In this document: in pieces, positions 1 to 8,503 of the stretch
How the letters are laid out: the number at the start of each line of letters is the position of its first letter
Numbering within the stretch: the stretch's first letter is position 1
From: a virus
Virus record (IMG/VR): IMGVR_UViG_3300046004_001717
Location: 1 to 42,703 of that record
DNA: 42,703 nucleotides
Direction: 5' to 3' (one strand)
Notes under the pieces: generated by a model
The model's database searches: none
What the model was told of the DNA's origin: nothing
What the model saw: only the letters and a program-made list of their open reading frames with translations
Made by a program: the position numbers and the translations under genes

Positions 1-1
1 T

Positions 2-100
2 AACCATCATGATGCTCAGCAAGATGCACTTACGGGTATTCAGATTCTTGGAAGAATGCTCAACGACCTGTTTGAAACATACATACGGAGAGTGATTTAA
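2..100 (+). CDS. C-terminal fragment of a possible DEDDh 3'-5' exonuclease (5' end outside window)
   Basis: The reading frame is open from the window edge and ends at a TAA that overlaps the next ATG. The visible 32 residues contain HDAQQDAL, which fits the ExoIII motif (HxAxxDA) of DEDDh exonucleases such as the DnaQ family, followed by a helix ending in an arginine-rich tail. In that family this motif carries the general base His and a metal-binding Asp. Only this one motif is visible, so the assignment is tentative; any helical protein could match by chance. It is followed without a gap by the next genes, suggesting the same operon. Confidence 0.4.
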   Translation, partial: NHHDAQQDALTGIQILGRMLNDLFETYIRRVI

Positions 101-369
101 TGTTAATAATGATTTACGTGCTTCTAACCATATTTACCTGGCTCTATAGTGGCTACAAGAGTGGGCAAGAGCTTGCAGAGATTAAACACCGGATTGAAAA
201 AGGTGAAATGCAACCCCAGTATATTCAGGTGAACTACGTCAATGTGTTCTTCCAGGGACTCTGTTGGCCTACATACTGGATGGTCTTTATCGGACAGTGG
301 GTATTCGATAAAAACGTAAGGATTAAAGGCCCTAAGATTGTCGAGACCAAATTTGGGAAGGGTAAATAA
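100..369 (+). CDS. Small membrane protein, unknown function
   Basis: An 89-residue protein starting at the ATG that overlaps the preceding stop; GGAGAG sits about 9 bases upstream. Residues 1 to about 18 are strongly hydrophobic (an N-terminal membrane anchor or uncleaved signal, MLIMIYVLLTIFTWLYSGY). A second hydrophobic, aromatic-rich patch lies around residues 47-67 (VNVFFQGLCWPTYWMVFIGQW). The stretch between them is charged (KHRIEKGE), and the C-terminus is basic. I do not recognise the family. The coding frame is supported by tight translational coupling on both sides: its TAA overlaps the ATG of the methyltransferase gene. It could be an inner-membrane accessory protein, but no function can be inferred. 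Confidence 0.75.
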   Translation: MLIMIYVLLTIFTWLYSGYKSGQELAEIKHRIEKGEMQPQYIQVNYVNVFFQGLCWPTYWMVFIGQWVFDKNVRIKGPKIVETKFGKGK

Positions 370-1133
370 TGGGAATAAACATCGGTGAAGGTTTTCAGGT
401 CATATATGCGGATTGTCCATGGGAATATGATAATCCGCAGGACTTTGACCCGGCAAGAGGAGGGACACCTTATAAACAAATGAAAATGGCAGACCTCTGC
501 CAAATGTGCGATCTTGTTAATCAGGTAGCAGCAAAAGATAGTATACTGTTTATGTGGGCTACATTCCCTAAGTTAATCGAAGCTCTCCAGGTAATGGGAG
601 CATGGGACTATAGATACGTTACTGTGGCCTTTGACTGGATTAAGCTGAACCCCAATGGTGAGTTGTATTCACCTATGGAGAACATGGCTACATTCAATAC
701 TCCAGGTAAAAATGATGGTATACGAATAACTCCTAAAGACATCATCCTCAAAGGTGGTGTTCGATCTGGGCAGGGCTATTACACTAATGCAAATGCAGAG
801 ATATGTTTGCTTGGCACCAAAGGTAAAACCGGGGAACTCCGGGCTAACCGATCTGTAAAGCAAGTAGTATTCTGTGACGATGTAGCCAATCGTATTGGAG
901 ATGAGGGTGAATGCATTATGACTCCTATCAAGGAGCACAGTGCTAAACCTGAAGAAGTCCGGGAACGTATAAATGCTCTCACTGGTGGAGTCCCGGCACT
1001 TGAACTGTTTGCTCGACCCCCGGCTAGAGTTCCTGGATGGGTTAAATTGGGTTGGGAAATTGATAATAAAGACATCAGAGAAGTCATGCAAGACTTAATA
1101 GATGGAAACTACAGGAGACCTAAAGATGCCTAA
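369..1133 (+). CDS. MT-A70-family DNA N6-adenine methyltransferase
   Basis: 254 residues. Near the N-terminus VIYADCPWEY (Asp15-Trp18) is the DPPW catalytic motif of MT-A70 methyltransferases with Cys in place of the first Pro. LFMWAT (about residue 58) and the later SAM-fold segments fit the family, as does the C-terminal ALELFARPPARVPGW segment, which matches the usual 'ElFaR...GW' ending. The family transfers a methyl group from SAM to the N6 of adenine in DNA or RNA; phage members usually modify DNA against host restriction. No restriction enzyme gene is adjacent. The ATG overlaps the upstream stop and is preceded by AAGGG. It is one of three DNA methyltransferases in the window. Confidence 0.88.
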   Translation: MGINIGEGFQVIYADCPWEYDNPQDFDPARGGTPYKQMKMADLCQMCDLVNQVAAKDSILFMWATFPKLIEALQVMGAWDYRYVTVAFDWIKLNPNGELYSPMENMATFNTPGKNDGIRITPKDIILKGGVRSGQGYYTNANAEICLLGTKGKTGELRANRSVKQVVFCDDVANRIGDEGECIMTPIKEHSAKPEEVRERINALTGGVPALELFARPPARVPGWVKLGWEIDNKDIREVMQDLIDGNYRRPKDA

Positions 1134-1584
1134 GCATACTTATCCAAACAAAATCTGCTGGGATTGTGTGGCACTCACTGGTAAACAGACCCTTGTTGCC
1201 CAGGATATCGTTCAGGAAGAAGCTGTATGTGATGTCTGTAAGCGTAAGGGAGTTGTAGTTCCTCCTGTATCATTAGGGCACTTCTCCAGAGAACAGATAG
1301 CATTAGCCCGGTCTGAATGCAAGCGTCTAGGTCTCTATAAAGCAGATGGAGTTACCCCTGAAGCAATGTATAAGGCTATCACCATTGTAGAGGGTGTTCT
1401 GGGGACTGAGCATATGTCCCTATGGACTAAAAAGATGGTTGATGGGATAAAAGCTGATCTGGAATCAGGAAAGTCACTGACTAAGTATGATCTGGAGAAG
1501 CTTATGTTCTGGTTCACCAATGATGTGAACATGATGAAAGAAAAAGAAGAAGCTCCAAGTCCAATTATAACAGTAGGTAAATAG
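1126..1584 (+). CDS. Cys-rich hypothetical protein (possible zinc binder)
   Basis: 152 residues from the ATG at 1126, chosen over an upstream in-frame ATG at 1102 because AGGAGA at 1113-1118 is well placed for it. Residues 10-41 contain two CxxC pairs (CWDC and CDVC), suggesting a small zinc ribbon. The rest is helical, with SREQIALARSECKRLGL and a Lys/Glu-rich C-terminal part. The start overlaps the methyltransferase stop by 8 bases. I do not recognise the family. A nucleic-acid or protein-binding adaptor is possible because short zinc ribbons often do this, but that is inference only. Confidence 0.75.
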   Translation: MPKHTYPNKICWDCVALTGKQTLVAQDIVQEEAVCDVCKRKGVVVPPVSLGHFSREQIALARSECKRLGLYKADGVTPEAMYKAITIVEGVLGTEHMSLWTKKMVDGIKADLESGKSLTKYDLEKLMFWFTNDVNMMKEKEEAPSPIITVGK

Positions 1585-1586
1585 TC

Positions 1587-2135
1587 ATGATAGGATACAT
1601 ATACCAACTACAAGATGTGATGGATAATTTTGATGATGGGCAGTTTATGAAGGCAAGAAATCTTGTCCATACTACCATTGACCAGAACTTCAAGATATTT
1701 TTGATCGGCAATGGTGGGTCTGCAGCTATGGCTATGCACATGGCTAATGATCTGAGTAAGCTTGTTGCTGATGGAATCAAACGTCCTGTCAAGGCTATGT
1801 GTCTGACCTCTGAGGTATCGACACTCACTGCAGTAGCCAATGACAAGGACTATTGCTATATATTTCAGCATCAGTTAGAGAACTGGGCAGTTCCCGGAGA
1901 CCTGGTAATAGCATATTCGTGCTCCGGGGTATCCTCTAATATTCTACATGCAGTATCCTGGGCAAAAGAGCATGGGGTTAAGGTTCTCAGTTTTACTGGT
2001 GGAACATCCCTCTATAATGAGTCAGATGCTGGAGTTTTTATAGATTCAGATTCGTGCCAACAGATTGAAGACATGCATCTTATTCTTAGTCACCTGATGT
2101 GCCTAGAACTTGTGGAGAAATTCAATGATTTCTAA
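1587..2135 (+). CDS. gmhA: SIS-domain phosphoheptose isomerase (GmhA-like)
   Basis: 182 residues. FLIGNGGSAAMAMHMANDLSK (about residues 38-58) is the phosphosugar-binding loop of GmhA-type SIS isomerases. CSGVSSNIL (about residues 112-120) fits the second sugar-phosphate loop, and IEDMHLILSHLMC near the C-terminus is the typical closing helix with the conserved Glu and His. The family converts sedoheptulose 7-phosphate to D-glycero-D-manno-heptose 7-phosphate in the cytoplasm. Length is normal for the family. The next two genes encode a nucleotidyltransferase and a heptose-type kinase, which strongly supports a heptose rather than a glucosamine substrate. First gene of the glycan operon. Confidence 0.85.
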   Translation: MIGYIYQLQDVMDNFDDGQFMKARNLVHTTIDQNFKIFLIGNGGSAAMAMHMANDLSKLVADGIKRPVKAMCLTSEVSTLTAVANDKDYCYIFQHQLENWAVPGDLVIAYSCSGVSSNILHAVSWAKEHGVKVLSFTGGTSLYNESDAGVFIDSDSCQQIEDMHLILSHLMCLELVEKFNDF

Positions 2136-2856
2136 GGCATTGATCTTGGCAAGTGGAGCAGGTTCCCGATTAGGTGGATGGAATAAGGGTATGTTGCCAG
2201 TCTACAATAAACTGGCAATCTACTATGCCCTTGACCTTGCTGCTGAAGTTGGCATTAAGTCTGTAGGTATAACCTGCGGATTTTCTACATTCGATGTATT
2301 CTGGATAGAGCTTAATGAGTTCTACAAGGATATGGACATCAACTTAATAATGCAAAAAGATGGTGAAGGGCCAGTTGCAGCTATACAATATGCTGAGAGC
2401 TGGCTGAATAAGGAGGGGTGTCTGGTGCAATATGTTGACAACATAAACCTTGACCCGGCACTTCCTCTTTATATCAAAGATAGACTATCTGACCCCGGTT
2501 GTACTACGTTCCCATACTATAAACAAAACAACACCGACTGTGGTCAGATAGTCTTAGGTAGTCAAGGGGTTGAAAAGATAGTTGAAAAAGCAAACCCCTC
2601 ATTATCCCCATGGTGTCTTGGGGGAGTGCATATATTCGATAATAATATTAGCAAGTATGCTAAGATGGTCAAACCAAGACCTGAACTTAATATGGTTGAC
2701 CTATGCCAAGTCTACAATTCAAAAGGACAATTACATATCGGTGGAACAGTTAAAGAGGTTTACGATATTGGAACGTTTGAGGGGTTGTATGCAGCAAATA
2801 CTGCTGTAAGAGAATTATGGTTATCAGCAAAACACCAATGCGAGTCAGTATTATAG
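2125..2856 (+). CDS. Sugar-1-phosphate nucleotidyltransferase (RmlA/HddC-like)
   Basis: 243 residues from the ATG at 2125, which overlaps the gmhA stop and follows GGAGA. ALILASGAGSRLG (about residues 4-16) is the NTP-binding signature loop of nucleotidyltransferases, and KGMLPVYNKLAIYYALDLA resembles the RmlA motif that carries the catalytic Lys. VQYVDNINLD provides the metal-binding Asp region, and YDIGTFEGLYAA matches the sugar-binding end. The family joins a sugar 1-phosphate to an NTP to make an NDP-sugar. Given its GmhA- and HddA-like neighbours, a heptose 1-phosphate guanylyl- or adenylyltransferase is the best inference; the primary sequence alone looks closer to RmlA, so nucleotide and sugar are uncertain. 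Confidence 0.8.
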   Translation: MISKALILASGAGSRLGGWNKGMLPVYNKLAIYYALDLAAEVGIKSVGITCGFSTFDVFWIELNEFYKDMDINLIMQKDGEGPVAAIQYAESWLNKEGCLVQYVDNINLDPALPLYIKDRLSDPGCTTFPYYKQNNTDCGQIVLGSQGVEKIVEKANPSLSPWCLGGVHIFDNNISKYAKMVKPRPELNMVDLCQVYNSKGQLHIGGTVKEVYDIGTFEGLYAANTAVRELWLSAKHQCESVL

Positions 2857-3752
2857 GTGGTGGAACTGACTATCCAAGTTATTATAAGAAAAATGACTAT
2901 GGATGTGTAATCAGTATTGCCATTGATGTCTATGTTTACGTTATTGTAAAAAATAGACGGGATTCAGATATAGCTATCAATTGGTCTCAGCATGAACGGG
3001 TAACTGAGGTAGATGAGATCAAGCATGAATTAATCCGGGAGGCAATGAGACTTCTTAGAATAAGTGATGGTATTGAGATAACTACAATATCAGACATTGA
3101 TAGTCAAGGTTCCGGGTTAGGCAGCAGCTCTGCAGTTCTTGTTGGAGTTCTTAATGCACTACATGCATATAAGGGTGATGTAGATATTACCCCAGAAAGA
3201 CTTGCAGTAGAAGCTACTTATATCGAACAACAGATATTGCATAAACCAATCGGACTACAGGATGCATGGCCATGTGCTATAGGTGGTATAAATTATTATA
3301 GATTCTACCCGAATGACGATTGTGTTCACTATCCAGTTGATATAGCAATAGATGAGCTGGTTTTATTCAAGTGTGGTCTAGCTCGGCAATCCGATGAAAT
3401 ATGTGCTCAAACAGGTGAAAATGCTGAAGCAAATAATAAGATACTGAATGAGATGAAGTATGCCACAGAAGACCTGGCAAAAGGTATGATAAAACTGAGG
3501 TATGCTTTAGCCCAGGGTTGGGAATTGAAAAAGCAACTCTGTGAGAATATTAGTAATCCAACTGTTGATAAGCATGTCAAAGCACTCCAGACTTCTGGAG
3601 CATGGGCATGTAAACTTTGTGGTTCCGGGGCCAGTGGTTATATACTGGCTTGCACGAATCCAAAGAACCATAACTTTTTGAGGGGTATGACTCCTCTGCA
3701 GTGTCTACCGATAAATGTCTCTAAAGGGAGTGAGATTATATACAATGGATAA
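2817..3752 (+). CDS. hddA: GHMP-family sugar kinase, D-glycero-D-manno-heptose 7-phosphate kinase-like
   Basis: 311 residues. The start TPMRVSIIGGGTDYPSYY has the GGGTD motif typical of HddA-type GHMP kinases. GSGLGSSSAVLVGVLNAL (about residues 98-115) is the GHMP ATP-binding loop. KPIGLQDAWPCAIGGINYY corresponds to the segment carrying the catalytic Asp, and LCGSGASGYILA near the C-terminus is GHMP motif 3. HddA phosphorylates heptose 7-phosphate at C1. The start overlaps the upstream gene by 40 bases; ATG at 2817 is preferred because it includes the whole first beta strand. With GmhA and the nucleotidyltransferase it makes most of an NDP-heptose pathway; only a phosphatase for the C7 phosphate is missing nearby. 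Confidence 0.87.
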   Translation: MVISKTPMRVSIIGGGTDYPSYYKKNDYGCVISIAIDVYVYVIVKNRRDSDIAINWSQHERVTEVDEIKHELIREAMRLLRISDGIEITTISDIDSQGSGLGSSSAVLVGVLNALHAYKGDVDITPERLAVEATYIEQQILHKPIGLQDAWPCAIGGINYYRFYPNDDCVHYPVDIAIDELVLFKCGLARQSDEICAQTGENAEANNKILNEMKYATEDLAKGMIKLRYALAQGWELKKQLCENISNPTVDKHVKALQTSGAWACKLCGSGASGYILACTNPKNHNFLRGMTPLQCLPINVSKGSEIIYNG

Positions 3753-4551
3753 AAAAGTAATTGCAATAACCCTATACCGACGACCTGATTATACACAGGT
3801 TCTATTTGATGCCCTGAAAAAATGCTATGGGATAGAAGACTATATGATCTTTGTATCCTGTGACTATGATGAAAGATTCCATGAGGGATGCACTAAGTCA
3901 CTCAGAATAGCTGAGGCATTCAGGGATACATTCCATTCAAATACTATTATTAGCCAGAATATACCTAAACTGGGGATAGACCTCAACAAGCTTTATATTC
4001 TGCCACTGGCCTATGAACAATCGGACTATGTTATATTCCTGGAGGATGACACTATACCATCCCCGGATGCACTCCGATACTTTGAATGGGGTCAACATTT
4101 CAAAGATAACCCTGACATTATAGCTATTTGTGGCTATGAGCGATATGGTGATATACCATTCCATAACCTGGTTCTTGAGCACCAGGCACATGCAGCATTC
4201 AAGCTTGTGAACAAGTTCTCATCCTGGGGATGGGCATTATGGAAAGATCGATACGAGAGAATCTATGGTATGGATGGAAGTAACTACATACCTTTTGTCG
4301 ATGCACCTAATGGTCGATTTGACTGGCACTTATTCTGGCAGTTCAAGGGTCTACAGGGATGTATATTCCCTCGGTTGCCTAGAATACAATCCATTGGGGG
4401 TGAGATGGGTGAGCATACCCCTAATGCCCAATGGCATAAAGATAATGAATATAATCCACTAGGAGCTTGGTGCCAGGAAATGCCTGACACAGATCAATGG
4501 CAGTTAGTATCTGCAGACTGGGATACTGCTATGAAGGAGTTATCAGAATGA
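3745..4551 (+). CDS. GT-A fold glycosyltransferase
   Basis: 268 residues from ATG 3745, which overlaps the upstream stop and follows GGGAG. The N-terminus KVIAITLYRRPDYTQVLFDAL is the nucleotide-binding first beta strand and helix of a GT-A glycosyltransferase. VIFLEDDTIPSPDALRYF carries an EDD metal-binding (DxD-like) motif resembling GNT-I-type enzymes. A Trp/Phe-rich segment around residues 155-165 (NKFSSWGWALW) looks like an acceptor loop seen in LPS and glycan transferases. It probably transfers a sugar, perhaps the NDP-heptose made by the upstream genes, to a glycan, protein or DNA acceptor in the cytoplasm. No transmembrane segment is visible. Confidence 0.8.
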   Translation: MDKKVIAITLYRRPDYTQVLFDALKKCYGIEDYMIFVSCDYDERFHEGCTKSLRIAEAFRDTFHSNTIISQNIPKLGIDLNKLYILPLAYEQSDYVIFLEDDTIPSPDALRYFEWGQHFKDNPDIIAICGYERYGDIPFHNLVLEHQAHAAFKLVNKFSSWGWALWKDRYERIYGMDGSNYIPFVDAPNGRFDWHLFWQFKGLQGCIFPRLPRIQSIGGEMGEHTPNAQWHKDNEYNPLGAWCQEMPDTDQWQLVSADWDTAMKELSE

Positions 4552-5093
4552 CAGTATCAGATGAAACCACTAAGTTAAGACCCTACATTGCTCAATACTG
4601 TAGTGGTAGGGGTGTTGACCTTGGCTGTGGGTGTGCAAAGATTGTGCCTGAAGCTATCGGGGTTGAGTTTACATTTTATAATGAACCCCAGCAAGCTCTA
4701 CTCTATACGGGTGAGAACTATTTTGGTCATGATCTTAACTGGGGACTTCCCATGTTCCAGGATAATGAGTTGGATTATGTGTATTCCAGTCATGTCCTTG
4801 AAGACTTTGAAGACCCAGAAGTTAAACTAACAGAATGGACTAGGGTTGTTAAGCCCGGTGGTCTGCTCATTCTGGTTCTGCCTCATGGAGATTTCTACCC
4901 TAAAGCCGGGACTCCTGAAGCAAATGGTTCCCATAAAATGGACTGGTGGGAAGACACTCTTACTGATATGGCAGAAAGATTGAAGCTGCCAATCAATGTT
5001 GAAGTGGTAATAAGACCAGAATACTTCCGCAAGCATGGCACAGATACCTGGTCTTTTGTTGTCATATTCAGGAAGGTCAATGATGTTCTCTAA
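4548..5093 (+). CDS. Class I SAM-dependent methyltransferase
   Basis: 181 residues from ATG 4548, which overlaps the previous stop with AAGGAG 8 bases upstream. GVDLGCGCAKIVPEAIGVEF is SAM-binding motif I. YVYSSHVLEDFEDPEVKLTEWTRVVKPGGLLILVLPH covers motifs II and III of the Methyltransf_11 type. Its place inside the sugar operon suggests O- or C-methylation of a sugar or of a lipid- or peptide-linked glycan. The acceptor cannot be read from the sequence. It is the first of four consecutive but dissimilar SAM-fold proteins, which argues for successive distinct modifications rather than a recent duplication. Confidence 0.85.
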   Translation: MTVSDETTKLRPYIAQYCSGRGVDLGCGCAKIVPEAIGVEFTFYNEPQQALLYTGENYFGHDLNWGLPMFQDNELDYVYSSHVLEDFEDPEVKLTEWTRVVKPGGLLILVLPHGDFYPKAGTPEANGSHKMDWWEDTLTDMAERLKLPINVEVVIRPEYFRKHGTDTWSFVVIFRKVNDVL

Positions 5094-5661
5094 TCTCCAT
5101 GACTTTACTAATAGGCCTTTAGAAACCTGTTACAATGCTGATGGCCCTATAGTTCCTGAGCAATATGCTTGGGAACTAGAGCAGCTTATCAATATTTATA
5201 TTGAAAAAAGACCTCTTAGTATTGTGGAGATAGGAGTACGAGAGGGTGGAACTTTATATCATTGGTTAAAAAATATAGACCCAAAAGCCCAGATAGTTGC
5301 TATCGATAATATAATATCAGTAGAACAAAGAACTCTCTGGAATAGTTGGGATGTAAATAATCAGCTCACCATAATAAATAGTAACTCTGCTGATTGTGTA
5401 GATCAGGTCAAACAGATATTCCCAGATGGAGTAGACTGGCTATTTATTGATGGTGACCATAGCTATGAAGGGGCACTCTCTGATGTTATGCTATATGGGC
5501 CTTTAGTTCATGGAGTTATGGCTCTACACGATATACTATATGATAGATCGGGAGTACCGAAACTATGGTATGAGATTCGTAGAGCCAGCTATATAACTCA
5601 AGAGTTCATTGCTAATAGAGAGGATGAACATGGTGCTGGGATAGGAGTGGTTTACTTATGA
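5083..5661 (+). CDS. Class I SAM methyltransferase (Methyltransf_24 / cephalosporin-hydroxylase type)
   Basis: 192 residues if ATG 5083 is used; ATG 5080 is adjacent, and GGAAGG at 5071-5076 suits 5083 better. PLSIVEIGVREGGTLYHWL is motif I with the typical GxxxGGT pattern, AQIVAIDNI is the acidic strand-2 end, and WLFIDGDHSYEGALSDVMLY is the hallmark 'DGDHSYE' of this group. LHDIL follows. The family contains small-molecule and sugar O-methyltransferases found in polysaccharide and natural-product clusters. It overlaps the preceding gene by 11 bases. Function is most likely methylation of a glycan intermediate made in this operon. Confidence 0.82.
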   Translation: MFSNLHDFTNRPLETCYNADGPIVPEQYAWELEQLINIYIEKRPLSIVEIGVREGGTLYHWLKNIDPKAQIVAIDNIISVEQRTLWNSWDVNNQLTIINSNSADCVDQVKQIFPDGVDWLFIDGDHSYEGALSDVMLYGPLVHGVMALHDILYDRSGVPKLWYEIRRASYITQEFIANREDEHGAGIGVVYL

Positions 5662-6188
5662 GTGACAATAAACGATGGAGAGTTTTACAAGAGGCAGTAA
5701 TAGGAGCTAAGTCTATTGTAGAGATAGGTTTGCTCCGGGCTGATACTGAGGGTCATAGGTTGGGTGATGGTCATTCAACCAGATTCTTTTCTGAGTATAT
5801 TCTAGCCAATCCGGGGGTAAAGTATCTTGGCATAGACATAGACCCGGAAGCTGTGAAGCTTTGCAAGGGACTCTTCCCACACATGAAGTTTATGGTAGGG
5901 GATGGCCTTAAAGTTCCACATGCAGATAGTGTTGACTTCCTTTACCTGGATGGAAGTGATTGTCCAAAGGAAGCTCTCTGCCAATTCCTTGGTTTCTTCA
6001 GAGGAGTCATAAAGACTGTAGTTATCGATGACACATTCATGAAGGTCATTGATGATGAACGGTTACCAGGAAGTATTGGCTATAACTACTGGATAGGTAA
6101 GGGAGCAATACTTATGCCCTACCTTGATGCTATCGGATGGAGTGTAGCCTGTGAGGAAGACTACATGGGAGTAGCTTACAATGATTGA
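5658..6188 (+). CDS. SAM-fold protein, probable methyltransferase
   Basis: 176 residues; the ATG overlaps the upstream TGA and AGGAG precedes it. SIVEIGLLRADTEGHRLGDGHSTRFFSEYI corresponds to motif I but with an insertion after the first glycine, and YLGIDIDPEAVKLCKGLFP is motif II. FLYLDGSDCPKEALCQFLGFFRGVIKTVVIDDTF resembles the acidic loop of the previous protein. Divergence from the classical GxGxG loop makes SAM binding likely but not certain. It is co-translated with the genes on each side, so it probably acts in the same glycan pathway. It could be a regulatory or degenerate partner of a neighbouring methyltransferase. Confidence 0.7.
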   Translation: MSDNKRWRVLQEAVIGAKSIVEIGLLRADTEGHRLGDGHSTRFFSEYILANPGVKYLGIDIDPEAVKLCKGLFPHMKFMVGDGLKVPHADSVDFLYLDGSDCPKEALCQFLGFFRGVIKTVVIDDTFMKVIDDERLPGSIGYNYWIGKGAILMPYLDAIGWSVACEEDYMGVAYND

Positions 6189-6762
6189 AGTATTAGACTT
6201 TCAAGAACGTATGAAAGGTATCCGCAGTCAAGGGACTGAGCACCATGCCTGGTTAGTATATGGGCTTATTCGATGGCTTAGACCAGAAGTAGTTCTGGAA
6301 ACAGGGCCTTGGCAGGGTTATATGACAGCTCATATTGCATTAGCCTTGATGCACAATGAAGCTGGTTCAGTAACATCGATAGACAACTTTGCATATACCG
6401 ATGGTAACAGCCTTGGGAATCTGATGAACAACCTTATCAATTCTGGTGTATACGGGTCTCATGTAAAGTTGATTGAGGGAAATAGCCTTGATGTTCCCTG
6501 GCCCGAACATATAGACCTTGCTATTCTCGATGGTGATAGGTCAGCTCCCAATTTCTCAAAAGAAGTTCAGAGAGTTATAGACTCCGGGGCAATATGTTTC
6601 TGTGTGCATGACACACATCATGACCCGGAGGCATACTGGTTTATGAAAGAGTTCCGGGAAACCCATCCAGACTGGTCAGTTATTGACCCTACCATTGAGG
6701 GTGGTTTTGCAGTAGCAATGAAGAATGTTGCCGGGAGACTAACAGGGTGGATGCCCTCATGA
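6181..6762 (+). CDS. Class I SAM methyltransferase
   Basis: 193 residues starting at an ATG that overlaps the upstream stop; GGGAG lies upstream. VVLETGPWQGYMTAHIALAL is motif I (ETGxxxGYxTA), SVTSIDNF is motif II, and IDLAILDGDRSAPNFSKEVQRVI fits the DGDR/DGDH motif. VHDTHHDPEAYWFM carries a His-rich segment where related enzymes bind a divalent metal. Metal-dependent O-methyltransferases of this type act on catechols or sugars. It is the fourth SAM-fold protein in a row and is followed by a glycosyltransferase whose start overlaps its stop. Confidence 0.82.
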   Translation: MIEVLDFQERMKGIRSQGTEHHAWLVYGLIRWLRPEVVLETGPWQGYMTAHIALALMHNEAGSVTSIDNFAYTDGNSLGNLMNNLINSGVYGSHVKLIEGNSLDVPWPEHIDLAILDGDRSAPNFSKEVQRVIDSGAICFCVHDTHHDPEAYWFMKEFRETHPDWSVIDPTIEGGFAVAMKNVAGRLTGWMPS

Positions 6763-7520
6763 TTAGTATAGTCTTTGCTCAATGTAACCACTCAGAACTT
6801 ACTGTTCAAGCCATAGCCAGTGTGAAAGACTATGTTGATGAGATCATCGTTGTAGATGACTGCAGTTTAGAGGAACATAAAGTTCCTATCCGGGCACTTG
6901 AGGGAGTCAGACTTATTGAGTTGACTGAGAAAAGTCTGCCTCCAAAGGGGTTTAATATCGGGTGGTTGGAAGCTAAGGGGGACTACATATTCATTGCCAA
7001 CAATGATATAGTGGTAGCTCCGACCACCATACCCCGGATGATTAAAGGATTCCAGGATTTACCATCTGCAGCATGGATAAGTGGTTCTTATATCTTTGGT
7101 GACTGGCCCAGTTGCAGCAGACATGCTCCGGGGCATATAAAACAGCAGATGGATGAATCCAATGGTCAGAATCAGGCTGAGCTGTTTGCCTGGGCCGAAG
7201 CTCTGGATGGTCACTCAGAGTATCGACTGGCTACAGATTCTACGTTCTTTGTAGTAAGTAGAGAGGCCACTGAAAAAGTAGGAGTCTTTGAACCAATTCT
7301 ATACTCTCTGCTAGAGATGGACTATTCAATGAGACTCCATGATGCTGGGATGAAAATGGCCTGTTGTACCAATGGCATAATCTGGCATAGACATCATGTA
7401 ACTGTTGTTGAACATGTCACCCAGGATGAGGCAGCAGCAAAGTCAACTGAGTGTTACAAGTTTCTTATCGATAAATGGGGTGACAGATTTCCTCAGTTTA
7501 TGGAGAATCTACGAACATGA
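6759..7520 (+). CDS. Family 2 glycosyltransferase
   Basis: 253 residues from ATG 6759 (ATGA overlap with the previous stop; an alternative GTG lies at 6747). SIVFAQCNHSELTVQAIASV and EIIVVDDCS are the first strands of a GT2 domain. GFNIGWLEAKGDYIFIANNDIVVAP supplies the NND variant of the DxD metal-binding motif. LLEMDYSMRLHDAGMKMACCTNGIIWHRHH closely matches the rhamnosyltransferase-type GT2 ending with the conserved 'E.D...R...G' and H(x)H. It adds a sugar in the cytoplasm, and no membrane segment is present. It is the second of three glycosyltransferases in the island. Confidence 0.88.
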   Translation: MISIVFAQCNHSELTVQAIASVKDYVDEIIVVDDCSLEEHKVPIRALEGVRLIELTEKSLPPKGFNIGWLEAKGDYIFIANNDIVVAPTTIPRMIKGFQDLPSAAWISGSYIFGDWPSCSRHAPGHIKQQMDESNGQNQAELFAWAEALDGHSEYRLATDSTFFVVSREATEKVGVFEPILYSLLEMDYSMRLHDAGMKMACCTNGIIWHRHHVTVVEHVTQDEAAAKSTECYKFLIDKWGDRFPQFMENLRT

Positions 7521-8503
7521 TAGAGTTCTCTTCCACCAGTAAAATATTCAAATGGGCTGATCGAGTATTGGACTATGTAGAAAATGGTTCAACTCGACCA
7601 GTTCATCTGGCTCTACATATCACCAATAAGTGTCCTCATAACTGCCCCCAGTGCAATGGGGGTAGGGAAGCTGACCCTACTGCTGAACTTGATATTGATA
7701 CCATTTATCGAGTGTTAAACTGTGCTGAAAGAAATGGTGCTAAGGCAGTCACATTCGGTGGTGGGGGTGACCCTCTTGCTCATTTAGACTTTGTAGATGC
7801 CATTAAACATGCAGCAGAGTGTCGATTATCAATTGGAGTTATAACCAATGGAGTTATACTCCCGGATGAAGCTCTGAAAGTTATGGCTGAAAAGTGTACT
7901 TGGGTCAGAGTAAGTCTTGATGCCGGTACAGAAGAACAGTATAAACAAACACATGGTCAGTCAGCAAACCTGGAAAAGACCTTAGCCAATATAAAGAGAC
8001 TTGCAGACTTTCCAGGTCGTAAAGCGACTATTGGGGTAAGTTACTTAACCAGTGCTAATTGTATAACTGATATACCGATAGCCATTGATAAAGTTGCTAA
8101 GACCGGGGCAGACTATATTATATTCAGACCCTATGATGGGGACACCTTTGATGCCTCTGAGATAATAGGTGAATATAGATCGGGACTTCAGATAGCAAAG
8201 CATTATGAACGGATTCAAAGTCCAATAAGATCATATACTAAGTGCCATGCTATGCACTTTATTATTGAAGTAACCCCAACTGGTTTAGTCTTTCCTTGTT
8301 GTTACTGGAAAAATCAAAACAAACTCGCATATGGCAATGTGAATATTGATTCTCTGGATGAGATACTTCATTCCAGGCAATTCAAGAAGTTTGCTGAACG
8401 GGACATAACAAAAATATGCCCAGAATCTTGCAGAAACCATCCTATGAATGAGACAATAGAGGTCTGCTTCTGCAGACCAGTCACACACAAGGAGTTCTTA
8501 TGA
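7517..8503 (+). CDS. Radical SAM protein with SPASM-like C-terminus
   Basis: 328 residues. CPHNCPQC (Cys39, Cys43, Cys46) is the CxxxCxxC cluster motif that binds the [4Fe-4S] and SAM. GGGGDPLAH is the GGEP-like SAM-binding segment, and VITNGVIL and VRVSLDAGTEEQY are typical later strands. Near the C-terminus CHAMHF, PCCYW, CPESC and CFC form a Cys-rich SPASM or twitch-like region that probably binds a second cluster. The family performs peptide maturation, epimerisation or sugar chemistry by radical abstraction. In this island it could epimerise or dehydrogenate a sugar or modify a peptide acceptor; the substrate is unknown. Oxygen sensitivity of these enzymes fits an anaerobic host. Confidence 0.87.
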   Translation: MIEFSSTSKIFKWADRVLDYVENGSTRPVHLALHITNKCPHNCPQCNGGREADPTAELDIDTIYRVLNCAERNGAKAVTFGGGGDPLAHLDFVDAIKHAAECRLSIGVITNGVILPDEALKVMAEKCTWVRVSLDAGTEEQYKQTHGQSANLEKTLANIKRLADFPGRKATIGVSYLTSANCITDIPIAIDKVAKTGADYIIFRPYDGDTFDASEIIGEYRSGLQIAKHYERIQSPIRSYTKCHAMHFIIEVTPTGLVFPCCYWKNQNKLAYGNVNIDSLDEILHSRQFKKFAERDITKICPESCRNHPMNETIEVCFCRPVTHKEFL